DNA of 50,483 bases, taken from assembly GCA_050946115.1 (NCBI GenBank), contig JBMNUF010000014.1, positions 1-50,483 of the forward strand, given 5' to 3'. This stretch comes from CAYFRC01 sp050946115 (GTDB lineage: Bacteria > Bacillota > Clostridia > Christensenellales > Aristaeellaceae). The notes beneath the pieces were generated by a model. That model saw only the letters and a program-made list of their open reading frames with translations. It did no database searches and was not told where the DNA came from. Every line of letters starts with the position of its first letter. The stretch's first letter is position 1. Positions 8,316-15,910 of the stretch are shown here, in pieces. The position numbers were made by a program, and so were the translations under genes.

Positions 8316-9620
8316 ATGAAAAAACTTCTGGCGCTTTTCCTGGTTCTCATTCTCTCGCTCGCGATCGTGCCCGCTGCGTTTGCGGACGCGATCGAGATCA
8401 CCGTTCCCCACTTCAAGTGCGGCGAAAATGTCGGCGGCATTTTCTTCCTCCCGCAGGTGGAACGCTTCAACGCCAAGTACGAGGGAAAATACAAGGTCGT
8501 CATCGAAGAACTGACGCAGGACATCTACGGCGAAAAGATGCAGCAGCTCGCGATTCAGGGCAAGCTTCCCCCGCTCATCGAGGGCGGCACGAGCGAATGG
8601 CTGCGCGACGTCGTCATCCCCAACAAGCTCTATTTCGATCTCTCCGCGTTCCTCAAGGACCATCCGGAGCTCGACGAGCAGATTCCGGACTTCCAGCGCG
8701 AGTATAACACCACCGAAGAGGGCGAATACGTCTCCGTATCCTACAACGTCGTCCGCCCGATCGGCATGTACTACAACACCGCACTCACGAGCCTCTCTAA
8801 GGAGCCCGGCGATTACGCGAATTGGGACGAGTTCCTCGCCGAGTTCGGCGAGAACAAGATCGCCCTGATGACGGGCGAAAACGCATGGACGCTGGCGCTG
8901 ATATTCTCCTCCATGGTCGCACAGGAGGAAGGCGGCGTGGAGCTGCTCAAGGCGCACGCGACGATCGATACGTTGCTCGACGACTTCACGGCGCCCTGCA
9001 TCGTGAACGCCGCGACGAACATCAAAAAGCTGTACGACGGCTACGGCACAACCACCGCCATCGGCTCCGTGTATGCGGATGCCGCCAATACCTTCATGTC
9101 GAACAACGCCGCGGTCATCGCCAACGGCTCGTGGATGGTCTCCGATTTCTGCGCGGGCGCGGAGAACAAGTGGTCCAACGGCTTTGACGGCTCCACCGTC
9201 AAGGGCGCGACCTTCCCCGGCAACATCGCGCTTTCCAACCTGACCGGCGGCTACGGCTGGTGGATCCCCGCCACCGCGACCGACGAGGAGAAGGAAGTCG
9301 CCATGGCTTTCTTGGCCTTCATGCTCTCCAAGGAAGAGGTCGAGGCATATTGCATCGCCGAGGGCGGCAGCCCCCTCATGTGGAATCTTTCCGATGCGGC
9401 CTACGAGACGCTCGACAAGGAAAACCCCATCATGAGCAGCTACACCAAGGCCGTCAATACCGAGACGACCTTCTGCCCGAACATTCTGGACTGCATGCCT
9501 TCCTCCGTCGCCAATTCCGGCTTCGGCTCTCTCTTGCCCCTCTTGCTGGACGGCAGCTACACCCCCGAGCAGTTCTGCGAACAGCTTTCCATGATGGCGA
9601 AGGAAGCGCTCGAGGATTAA
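8316..9620 (+). CDS. Extracellular sugar-binding protein (CUT1)
   Basis: A 434-residue family-1 solute-binding protein for the importer encoded just downstream. The signal peptide covers about residues 1-23, with AFA|DAI as the probable signal-peptidase I site and no lipobox cysteine. The mature start ITVPHFKCGENVGG and the later GYGWWIPATATDEEKEVAMAF region fit maltose-type binding proteins. AAAGGAG lies 9-10 bases before the ATG. It heads an operon followed by a stable hairpin at 9644, MalF- and MalG-like permeases and two sugar oxidoreductases. That company suggests a sugar that is oxidised or isomerised after uptake, such as an inositol, uronate or amino sugar. The ligand cannot be fixed from sequence. 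Confidence 0.9.
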   Translation: MKKLLALFLVLILSLAIVPAAFADAIEITVPHFKCGENVGGIFFLPQVERFNAKYEGKYKVVIEELTQDIYGEKMQQLAIQGKLPPLIEGGTSEWLRDVVIPNKLYFDLSAFLKDHPELDEQIPDFQREYNTTEEGEYVSVSYNVVRPIGMYYNTALTSLSKEPGDYANWDEFLAEFGENKIALMTGENAWTLALIFSSMVAQEEGGVELLKAHATIDTLLDDFTAPCIVNAATNIKKLYDGYGTTTAIGSVYADAANTFMSNNAAVIANGSWMVSDFCAGAENKWSNGFDGSTVKGATFPGNIALSNLTGGYGWWIPATATDEEKEVAMAFLAFMLSKEEVEAYCIAEGGSPLMWNLSDAAYETLDKENPIMSSYTKAVNTETTFCPNILDCMPSSVANSGFGSLLPLLLDGSYTPEQFCEQLSMMAKEALED

Positions 9621-9643
9621 CCCACGAAACCTAAGCGAATTTG

Positions 9644-9679
9644 CTTCACGCCTCGTAGCTTCGGTTACGGGGCGTGAAG
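9644..9679 (+). other. Intercistronic 16-bp hairpin with UUCG loop
   Basis: CTTCACGCC at 9644 pairs with GGCGTGAAG ending at 9679, and the stem continues inward to a C(TTCG)G tetraloop. There is no T run after it, so it is unlikely to terminate. Such hairpins after a binding-protein gene usually protect its mRNA 3' end and give the binding protein more copies than the permeases. Confidence 0.75.
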
Positions 9680-9684
9680 GATAT

Positions 9685-10614
9685 ATGGGATGTGATGATA
9701 TGCAAAAGCCGAAGAAAAAAGGCCTTTTCCAACTGGACCTCACGCCGCTGCAAAGGCGGTCGCTTCCGTATGTGTATCTGTTTCTGCTGCCGACGCTCGT
9801 GATCTTCTTTGTCTTCTACCTGCAGCCCATCGCCACCGTCTTCTATACGGGCTTCACGAGCTGGAACGGCTTCAACGCGCCGGAATTTACCGGCATGCGC
9901 AACTACGCTCGCCTTTTCAGCAGGGAGGCGTTCCTGATCGCGCTGAAGAACCTCTTTTTGTGGACCCTGATCGCGGTCACGGTACACGTGGCGATCGGCG
10001 CGCTCGTGGGCTTCCTGTTCTACCACAAGTATAGCGGCTGGAAGGTCGTGCGCGGGCTATACATGATCCCCAACGTCATCTCCGGCGCGGCGTGGGCGAT
10101 GATCTACAAATTCGTCTTCAACGACGAATACGGGCTGCTAAACAACACGATTCGCCTCGTGTATCCGTCATTTTCCGTCCGCTGGTTCTATTCCTCGCCC
10201 GCCGCGTTCTGGGCGGTGGTATTTACATGGGTGTTTTACGCGGTCATCGTGTCGCTGATCGTTTTGAGCGATCTGATGGCGATCCCGCAGGAACTGCACG
10301 AGGCGGCTTTTATCGACGGCGCGAAACCCTATCAGGTGACGTGGTACATCGATCTTCCCATGACGCGCGTCGCTCTGGGCACCGGCGTCATTTGCTCCGC
10401 CACGGCGCGCATCAGCATGTATGAATCGATCGCTCTGACCACGCGCGGCGGCCCGGGAAACGACACCATGAGCCTTTCGATCATGCTGGTGAATTCGATC
10501 ACCGACATGAACTACGGCATGGCGAATGCGATCGGTACGATCATGTTCATCATCGGGATACTGATGCTGGTCGTCATCCGCAAGGCGTTCCGCATGAACG
10601 AGCCGATTTATTAA
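9685..10614 (+). CDS. MalF/UgpA-like sugar ABC permease
   Basis: First permease of the second CUT1 importer, about 309 residues. Basic residues near the N-terminus are followed by YVYLFLLPTLVIFFVFYLQP, the usual first membrane segment. The EAA loop reads EAAFIDGAKPYQVTWYIDLP and is intact. The C-terminal half has RGGPGNDTMSLSIMLVNS, typical of UgpA/LacF-type proteins. The start is uncertain: ATG 9685 has AAGGA only 3-4 bases ahead, while ATG 9700 has a weak GGGATG. It lies after the intercistronic hairpin and 15 bases before the MalG-like partner. Confidence 0.92.
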   Translation: MGCDDMQKPKKKGLFQLDLTPLQRRSLPYVYLFLLPTLVIFFVFYLQPIATVFYTGFTSWNGFNAPEFTGMRNYARLFSREAFLIALKNLFLWTLIAVTVHVAIGALVGFLFYHKYSGWKVVRGLYMIPNVISGAAWAMIYKFVFNDEYGLLNNTIRLVYPSFSVRWFYSSPAAFWAVVFTWVFYAVIVSLIVLSDLMAIPQELHEAAFIDGAKPYQVTWYIDLPMTRVALGTGVICSATARISMYESIALTTRGGPGNDTMSLSIMLVNSITDMNYGMANAIGTIMFIIGILMLVVIRKAFRMNEPIY

Positions 10615-10629
10615 AGGAGGGCGGAAACA

Positions 10630-11472
10630 ATGGTACGAAGCAAAAACGCGGGATATTATGCGTTCCGCTTTTTCGGATATCTCACGCTCCTGTTCATCGC
10701 GATTCTCTCGGCACTGCCGATACTTTGGGTCATCATGAGTTCGTTTAAGAGCAACGGCGCGATCCTGTCCTCGCCCTTCTCTCTGCCGGACACGTTTAAC
10801 TTCAACGCATACGAATCGGTGCTTGAACAGTACAGCCTGCTCAACTACGGCAAGAACTCCGTCATCGTTTCGATCATCCCCACGATGCTGTCGCTTTTGT
10901 GCTACGCGATGAGCGCCTACGTCATCGGAAAGTTCAAGTTCCCGGGGAAAGATTTGGTGTATGCCCTGTTTACCATCACCTTGCTCGTTCCGGGGCACAC
11001 GCGCACGCAGCCGATCTTCTCGCTCATCATGAACCTGAACCTGTATGACACCTTGCCCGGCCTCATATTGGTATATCTTTCGGGCGGCCTCGCGATGAGC
11101 CTGTTCGTCTTAAGGGCGGCGTTCATGTCCGTCCCCATGGAGCTGAACGAAGCCGCCTATATCGACGGCGCGAACTTCTTTCAGGTCTTCTTCACGGTGA
11201 ACCTGCCGCTCGTCAAAACGGGGCTCTCGACGGCGGGCGTACTCATGTTCCTCGGCAACTGGAACGAATACTTCTACGCATCGCTTTTGACGTCCGCCGA
11301 GAAGAACCGGACGCTCCCGGTCGCGCTGAGCTATTTCAACCAGGCGTTTTCCTACGACTATACGCGCATGTTCGCGGCGCTTACGCTGGTGGTCATGCCG
11401 GGCATCGTCATCTACATGCTCGCGCAGGAGCAGGTCACGGCGTCGGTCGCCACGACGGGCATGAAGTCCTGA
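10630..11472 (+). CDS. MalG/UgpE-like sugar ABC permease
   Basis: Second permease of the second importer, 280 residues with six membrane segments. Recognisable features are the early PILWVIMSSFKSNGAILSSP stretch and the EAA loop EAAYIDGANFFQVFFTVNLP. The LGNWNEYFYASLLTS segment is typical of MalG-like proteins. AAAGGAGGG lies ahead of the ATG. It is followed 17 bases later by the first oxidoreductase, so uptake and catabolic steps share a transcript. As with the other CUT1 systems here, no ATPase gene is adjacent. Confidence 0.92.
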   Translation: MVRSKNAGYYAFRFFGYLTLLFIAILSALPILWVIMSSFKSNGAILSSPFSLPDTFNFNAYESVLEQYSLLNYGKNSVIVSIIPTMLSLLCYAMSAYVIGKFKFPGKDLVYALFTITLLVPGHTRTQPIFSLIMNLNLYDTLPGLILVYLSGGLAMSLFVLRAAFMSVPMELNEAAYIDGANFFQVFFTVNLPLVKTGLSTAGVLMFLGNWNEYFYASLLTSAEKNRTLPVALSYFNQAFSYDYTRMFAALTLVVMPGIVIYMLAQEQVTASVATTGMKS

Positions 11473-11489
11473 CAAGGAGGGCATCGAAA

Positions 11490-12560
11490 ATGAAGACATG
11501 GAAGGTTGCGCTCATCGGCTGCGGCGCCATCGCGCAGGGCGTATACCTGCCGCAGTTTTCTAAGATCGGCCGCGCCGAGATGGTCGCGGTGTGCGACATC
11601 ATCCCCGAACGCGCAAAGCTGTGCGCGGAACGGTTTGGAATCCCCGCATGGTATGCGGGCATCGACGAGCTGCTCGAAAAGTGCGATTTCGACATCCTGA
11701 TGCAGACGGCATCCATCCCCGCGCATTTCGAGCTCAACCTGAAGGCACTCAAGGCCGGAAAGCATCTGTATTCGCAAAAGCCGTGCGCGCTGACGCCCGA
11801 GGAAGTCACGCAGCTGATCGAAGTCGCCGAGGCAAATAACATGAAGTTCGAAGCCTCGCCGATCCACATGCTGCGCCCGGACATTCGGTACGCCAAAAAG
11901 CTCATAGACAGCGGCGCATTGGGGCATATCGCGCTGGTGCGCTGCTCCATGGCGCACGGCGGCCCCGAATACTTCCAGTTTCGCGACGCGGACCCGACGT
12001 GGTTCTTCCGCCCGGGCGCAGGCGCGATGTACGACATGGGCGTACACGCGCTGCACTGCGTGACGGGGCTCTTGGGGCCCGCAAAGTCCTTCGTGAGCCT
12101 GTCGTGCGTATCGCAGCCGCAAAGAACCGTGCGCTCCGGCGATTTTGACGGGCTTCCGATCGATGCATCCCAACTTCAAGACAACTACGTGATCGCACTC
12201 GACTTCGGAAACGGCACCTTAGGCGAGATCGAGGCGGGCTTCTGCAAGAAGGCCTTAAAGACCCCTTCGATCGAGGTGTACGGTGCCTTTGGCAGCATCG
12301 CCTTCACGGACGACGGGCTCGAGGTCTATCTGGACATCCCCGAAAAGGGCATTCGCGGCTGGATGAAGCCCGAACCCTACGACACGCCGAACATGGATTT
12401 CTATCAGTGCAGCGTATTGGGCGACCTCATCCGCGCGATCGAAAGCGATACGCCCGTCACGCTTCGCCCCGAGCACGCGCGCCACGTGATCGAGATCATG
12501 GAAGAAGTGCAAAAGCCCGGCGCAAGCGGCAAATACATCGAACTGAAAACGACATTCTGA
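11490..12560 (+). CDS. Gfo/Idh/MocA-family oxidoreductase
   Basis: A 356-residue NAD(P)-dependent oxidoreductase of the glucose-fructose oxidoreductase/inositol dehydrogenase superfamily. The N-terminal Rossmann motif is canonical (VALIGCGAIAQGVY). The family's EKP motif, which supplies a catalytic Lys, reads SQKP here, so Lys is kept but Glu is Gln. The C-terminal alpha/beta domain contains DMGVHALHCVTGLLG, in which the conserved D...H pair lies near the active site. AAGGAGG precedes the ATG. It is followed after 17 bases by a second member of the family. Substrate is likely the sugar brought in by the upstream importer, or a derivative. Confidence 0.9.
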   Translation: MKTWKVALIGCGAIAQGVYLPQFSKIGRAEMVAVCDIIPERAKLCAERFGIPAWYAGIDELLEKCDFDILMQTASIPAHFELNLKALKAGKHLYSQKPCALTPEEVTQLIEVAEANNMKFEASPIHMLRPDIRYAKKLIDSGALGHIALVRCSMAHGGPEYFQFRDADPTWFFRPGAGAMYDMGVHALHCVTGLLGPAKSFVSLSCVSQPQRTVRSGDFDGLPIDASQLQDNYVIALDFGNGTLGEIEAGFCKKALKTPSIEVYGAFGSIAFTDDGLEVYLDIPEKGIRGWMKPEPYDTPNMDFYQCSVLGDLIRAIESDTPVTLRPEHARHVIEIMEEVQKPGASGKYIELKTTF

Positions 12561-12577
12561 GAGGAAGGAGATATTTC

Positions 12578-13684
12578 ATGGGCAAGAAATACAGGGTAGC
12601 CGTCGTCGGCTACGCGCATTCGCACATCATGTACCACATCGATTGCTTTCTGAAGCAGGGCGACAGGATCGAATGGGTGGCGAGCGCGGACAACACCCCG
12701 CTCGTGCGGCCGGAAAACGATTCCATGGGCACGCGCTACGGCATCATGAACCACTATCTGGAGAAAGTGCCGTTTCAGAAAGTATATGACAATCCTGCAA
12801 AGCTCCTTGCGGAGAATCCCGATATCGACATCGTCTTGATGTGCGCGGACAACGCGATGCACGGCGAGGTCGCGGAGCCGTTCTTGCGGCGCGGCATCCA
12901 CGTGCTGCTCGAAAAGCCGTTTTCTGCCTCCATGCAGGAGGCGCGGCGCATGGTGCGCGCGGCGGAAGAAGGCGGCGCGGAGATCGTCGTCAACTGGCCC
13001 ACGACGTGGTCTCCCGCGATCCGATACGCCCATAAGCTCATTTCCGAGGGAGAGATCGGGAAGCTGTTTAAGGTTACGTTCCGCAACGCCGATTCGCTCG
13101 GTCCCCTCTCCTACGGGCAAATACTGACGGATGCTGAAAAGAGCCGCGAATGGTGGTATCAGGAAAAGGCGGGCGGCGGCGCGCTGCTCGATTACTGCTG
13201 CTACGGCGCGTGCCTGTCGCGCTGGTTCTTCGGCGAACGCGCCGTCGCCGCGTACGCGCTGAAGGCGAATTTCGACAGCCACTACGGCGATGCGGAGGAC
13301 TATGCGACGATCACGGCGCGCTATCCGCAGGGCGTCGCGATCCTGGAGGGCTCCTGGACGACCGTAAACACGGGCATCCCCAACGGCCCCATCTTCTACG
13401 GCACGGAGGGGACGATGGTCGTCGAAAAGGACAATTCCCTCGCATGCTACAAGACGCGCCACAAGATAGAGCCGGACATCGTGTACGACGTACCGCCGCT
13501 TCCCGCGGGTCGCACCGACCTCGCGGAGGAATTCTTGCACCACTTGGAGACGGGGGAACCCCTGCACCCGACGCTCTCCCTGCCGGTCAATCTGGATGCG
13601 ATGTCGCTGCTCGACGCGGGCATTCGCTCGAGCCGCAGCGGGCATCTGGAGCTTCTGAACGACAAAACCTGGTGCATCGGATAA
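12578..13684 (+). CDS. Gfo/Idh/MocA-family oxidoreductase, second copy
   Basis: A 368-residue protein of the same superfamily as its upstream neighbour but clearly divergent. The dinucleotide loop is atypical, VVGYAHSHI in place of GxGxxG, while the EKP motif is intact (HVLLEKPFSA). The C-terminal domain includes GGGALLDYCCYGACL and a typical FYGTEGTMVV segment. GGAAGGAG lies before the ATG at 12578; longer readings into the previous gene are not supported. It is the last gene of the operon, followed by a terminator. Two linked members commonly catalyse successive oxidation/reduction steps on one sugar. The exact reaction is unknown. Confidence 0.87.
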   Translation: MGKKYRVAVVGYAHSHIMYHIDCFLKQGDRIEWVASADNTPLVRPENDSMGTRYGIMNHYLEKVPFQKVYDNPAKLLAENPDIDIVLMCADNAMHGEVAEPFLRRGIHVLLEKPFSASMQEARRMVRAAEEGGAEIVVNWPTTWSPAIRYAHKLISEGEIGKLFKVTFRNADSLGPLSYGQILTDAEKSREWWYQEKAGGGALLDYCCYGACLSRWFFGERAVAAYALKANFDSHYGDAEDYATITARYPQGVAILEGSWTTVNTGIPNGPIFYGTEGTMVVEKDNSLACYKTRHKIEPDIVYDVPPLPAGRTDLAEEFLHHLETGEPLHPTLSLPVNLDAMSLLDAGIRSSRSGHLELLNDKTWCIG

Positions 13685-13712
13685 TTTGGTCCCGCAGCAT
13701 GCGCTAAAATGG

Positions 13713-13752
13713 GGCGCTTTGTCTTCTTTTGCGAAGGCGAAGCGCCTTTTTT
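13713..13752 (+). terminator. Terminator of the second importer operon
   Basis: GGCGCTT (13713-13719) pairs with AAGCGCC (13740-13746), followed by six T. It separates the sugar operon from the Asp23-fakA-recG operon. Confidence 0.85.
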
Positions 13753-13794
13753 CGGGCGGAAATCCGTTTCTCATGATTATTTACAGCAAAATGC

Positions 13795-13823
13795 TTGCGA
13801 AACGGGAGAATATATAGTAAAAT
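13795..13823 (+). promoter_or_regulatory. Promoter of the Asp23-fakA-recG operon
   Basis: TTGCGA (13795-13800) and TAAAAT (13818-13823) are 17 bp apart. It is directly upstream of the Asp23-family gene, which begins at 13881. Confidence 0.65.
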
Positions 13824-13880
13824 AACATCGTATAGATATGTTCTGCAATGACGCGGGATGGTCTGACGGGAGGTTGCAGT

Positions 13881-14231
13881 ATGGATTGCAAATTTAAGAC
13901 AGACATTGGCACCGTTACGGTCAACGAGGATATCCTGCTAAAGGTCGCGGGATATGCCGCACTTGAATGTTACGGTATTGTCGGCATGGCGTCCAAACGG
14001 TCGACAGACGGCATTGTGCAGCTCATGGGTAGGGAGAACATCGGTCGCGGCGTGCGCATCCGCGCGGCGAGCGACTCGGTGGATGTGGATTTGTTTATCA
14101 TCGTGGAGTACGGCATCTCCATCAGCGCGGTGGCAAGCACCATCATCGATACCGTCAAATACAAAGTCGAACATCTCACGGGCATTAAGGTAAACCGTGT
14201 GAACGTCAGTGTGGAGGACATCCGCGTCTGA
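13881..14231 (+). CDS. Asp23/Gls24-family (DUF322) protein
   Basis: A 116-residue protein of the Asp23/Gls24 family, linked in Firmicutes to envelope stress and membrane attachment. The pattern is clear: an N-terminal FKTDIGTVTVNEDILLKVAGYAALE, then a middle strand region with VDLFIIVEYGISI, and the ending VNRVNVSVEDIRV. GGGAGG at 13868-13873 supports ATG 13881 over an earlier ATG at 13848. The gene order DUF322, DAK-domain protein, recG is widely conserved in Firmicutes (yloU-yloV-recG in Bacillus) and confirms the assignment. The exact role of the family is unsettled. Confidence 0.92.
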   Translation: MDCKFKTDIGTVTVNEDILLKVAGYAALECYGIVGMASKRSTDGIVQLMGRENIGRGVRIRAASDSVDVDLFIIVEYGISISAVASTIIDTVKYKVEHLTGIKVNRVNVSVEDIRV

Positions 14232-14265
14232 CACCTTTTTGTCCATGAATGTGGGAGGGATAGCA

Positions 14266-15909
14266 TTGTCTATTTTGAAGATCGACGGCATGATGCTTAA
14301 GGAGATGTTCCTCTCCGCCGCAGCGCTTTTGGAACACAACCGCCAGAGCATCGACGCCTTAAACGTTTTCCCCGTGCCGGACGGCGATACCGGCACGAAT
14401 ATGATGCAGACGATGGTTTCCGCAGTAAAGGAAATCGCAGCGAAAAACCAGACGAGCGTCTCTGACGTCGCCAATTCCGTCGCCAAGGGCGCGCTCAAGG
14501 GCGCGCGCGGCAACAGCGGCGTGATTCTGAGCCAGATTTTGCGCGGCATTTCCAGAGGGCTGGATGGGTTGGACGCGGCGGATGCCTCCGACTTTGTCCG
14601 CGCCCTCAAAATCGGCTCGGAAGTGGCGTACAAGGCCGTCATGAAGCCCAAGGAGGGCACGATCCTGACCGTGCAGCGCGTGATCGCCGAAGAAACGGAA
14701 AAGGATCCCGCCTGTAAGGGCGACGTGATCCAGATGATGGATCGCGTCGTGAAATACGGCGAAGCCATCCTGCGCAAGACGCCCGAAATGCTCCTGCCGC
14801 TCAAGCAGGCGGGCGTGGTAGACAGCGGCGGTAAGGGGCTCCTCATCCTATATCAGGGGATGCTCATGGCGCTGCGCGGCGAATCCGCCGAAAAGTTCGT
14901 GCCGCACGAGGCGCACGCCGGCTTTGACGCGGCCGCACTGCCTTTGGATTTCGTGGATGACCACGAATCCTTAAGCGAAATCAAGTTCGCATACTGCACG
15001 GAGTTCATCGTGTCGCATCCCAACGACGACGTGACGGATAACGACGTCGCGAAGCTGCGTCGGCGACTGGAGCGCATCGGCGACTGCGTGCTGGTCGTGG
15101 GCGATCTCGAGGTCATCAAGGTGCACGTTCACACGAACGAGCCGGGCAGAGTCCTGCAGATGGCGCTCGAGCTCGGCGAGATCGACGCGATCAAGATCGA
15201 CAACATGCTCGAGGAGTTCCGCGAGCGGCAGAAACTGCGCCCCGCCGAACAAAAGGAATTCGGCATCGTGGCGGTCGCGCTCGGAAACGGCCTCACGGAG
15301 GTCTTTCAGCAGCTGCAGGTCGACCGCATCGTAGACGGCGGGCAGACCATGAACCCCAGCATCGACGATCTCTTAAAGGCGATCGAATCCATCCCCGCAA
15401 AGAGCGTCTTCGTCCTCCCCAACAACACGAACATCATCCTGGCGGCGCAGCAGGCGGCGGACCTCACGGACAAAACCGTGTGCGTGCTGCCGACCAAGTC
15501 AGTGCCGATGGGCATCGCGGCGGCGATCGCCTTCATGCCCGAAGCCACGTTCGAGGAAAACTGCGAGATCATGCGCGTGGCCGCCGAAAAGGTGCACACC
15601 GCCTCCATCACCTACGCGGTGCGGGATACGACCTACGATTCCCGCGAAATCCATCAGGGCGACATCATGGGCCTCTTGGACAACAAGCTGACGATTTTGG
15701 GCAGCGACGCTGACGAGGTGGCGGAGGAGATCGTATCGGGTATGGTTTCGGACGATACGGAGGTCATATCGATCTATTTCGGCGAGGATGTCTCCGAAGA
15801 GAAGGCAAATGCGCTCGCCGAGAAGATGAGCGAAAAATACAATATGTGCGACGTGAACGTGCTGCACGGCGGGCAACCGTTGTATTACTATCTGATCGCG
15901 GTGGAGTGA
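14266..15909 (+). CDS. fakA: Fatty-acid-kinase ATP-binding subunit (FakA/YloV family)
   Basis: A 547-residue DAK-phosphatase-domain protein. In Firmicutes FakA phosphorylates exogenous fatty acids held by FakB carriers, feeding phospholipid synthesis. The N-terminal DhaL-type ATP site is intact: NVFPVPDGDTGTNM, with Asp residues that bind the magnesium ions, followed by GARGNSGVILSQILRG. The C-terminal half (FVLPNNTNIILAAQQAADL...) matches the FakB-binding part. The best start is TTG at 14266, with GGGAGG 7 bases upstream; an ATG at 14245 is also in frame. It follows the Asp23 gene and is one base ahead of recG, so they are surely co-transcribed. No fakB (DegV-family) gene is in the window. 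Confidence 0.9.
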   Translation: MSILKIDGMMLKEMFLSAAALLEHNRQSIDALNVFPVPDGDTGTNMMQTMVSAVKEIAAKNQTSVSDVANSVAKGALKGARGNSGVILSQILRGISRGLDGLDAADASDFVRALKIGSEVAYKAVMKPKEGTILTVQRVIAEETEKDPACKGDVIQMMDRVVKYGEAILRKTPEMLLPLKQAGVVDSGGKGLLILYQGMLMALRGESAEKFVPHEAHAGFDAAALPLDFVDDHESLSEIKFAYCTEFIVSHPNDDVTDNDVAKLRRRLERIGDCVLVVGDLEVIKVHVHTNEPGRVLQMALELGEIDAIKIDNMLEEFRERQKLRPAEQKEFGIVAVALGNGLTEVFQQLQVDRIVDGGQTMNPSIDDLLKAIESIPAKSVFVLPNNTNIILAAQQAADLTDKTVCVLPTKSVPMGIAAAIAFMPEATFEENCEIMRVAAEKVHTASITYAVRDTTYDSREIHQGDIMGLLDNKLTILGSDADEVAEEIVSGMVSDDTEVISIYFGEDVSEEKANALAEKMSEKYNMCDVNVLHGGQPLYYYLIAVE

Positions 15910-15910
15910 T

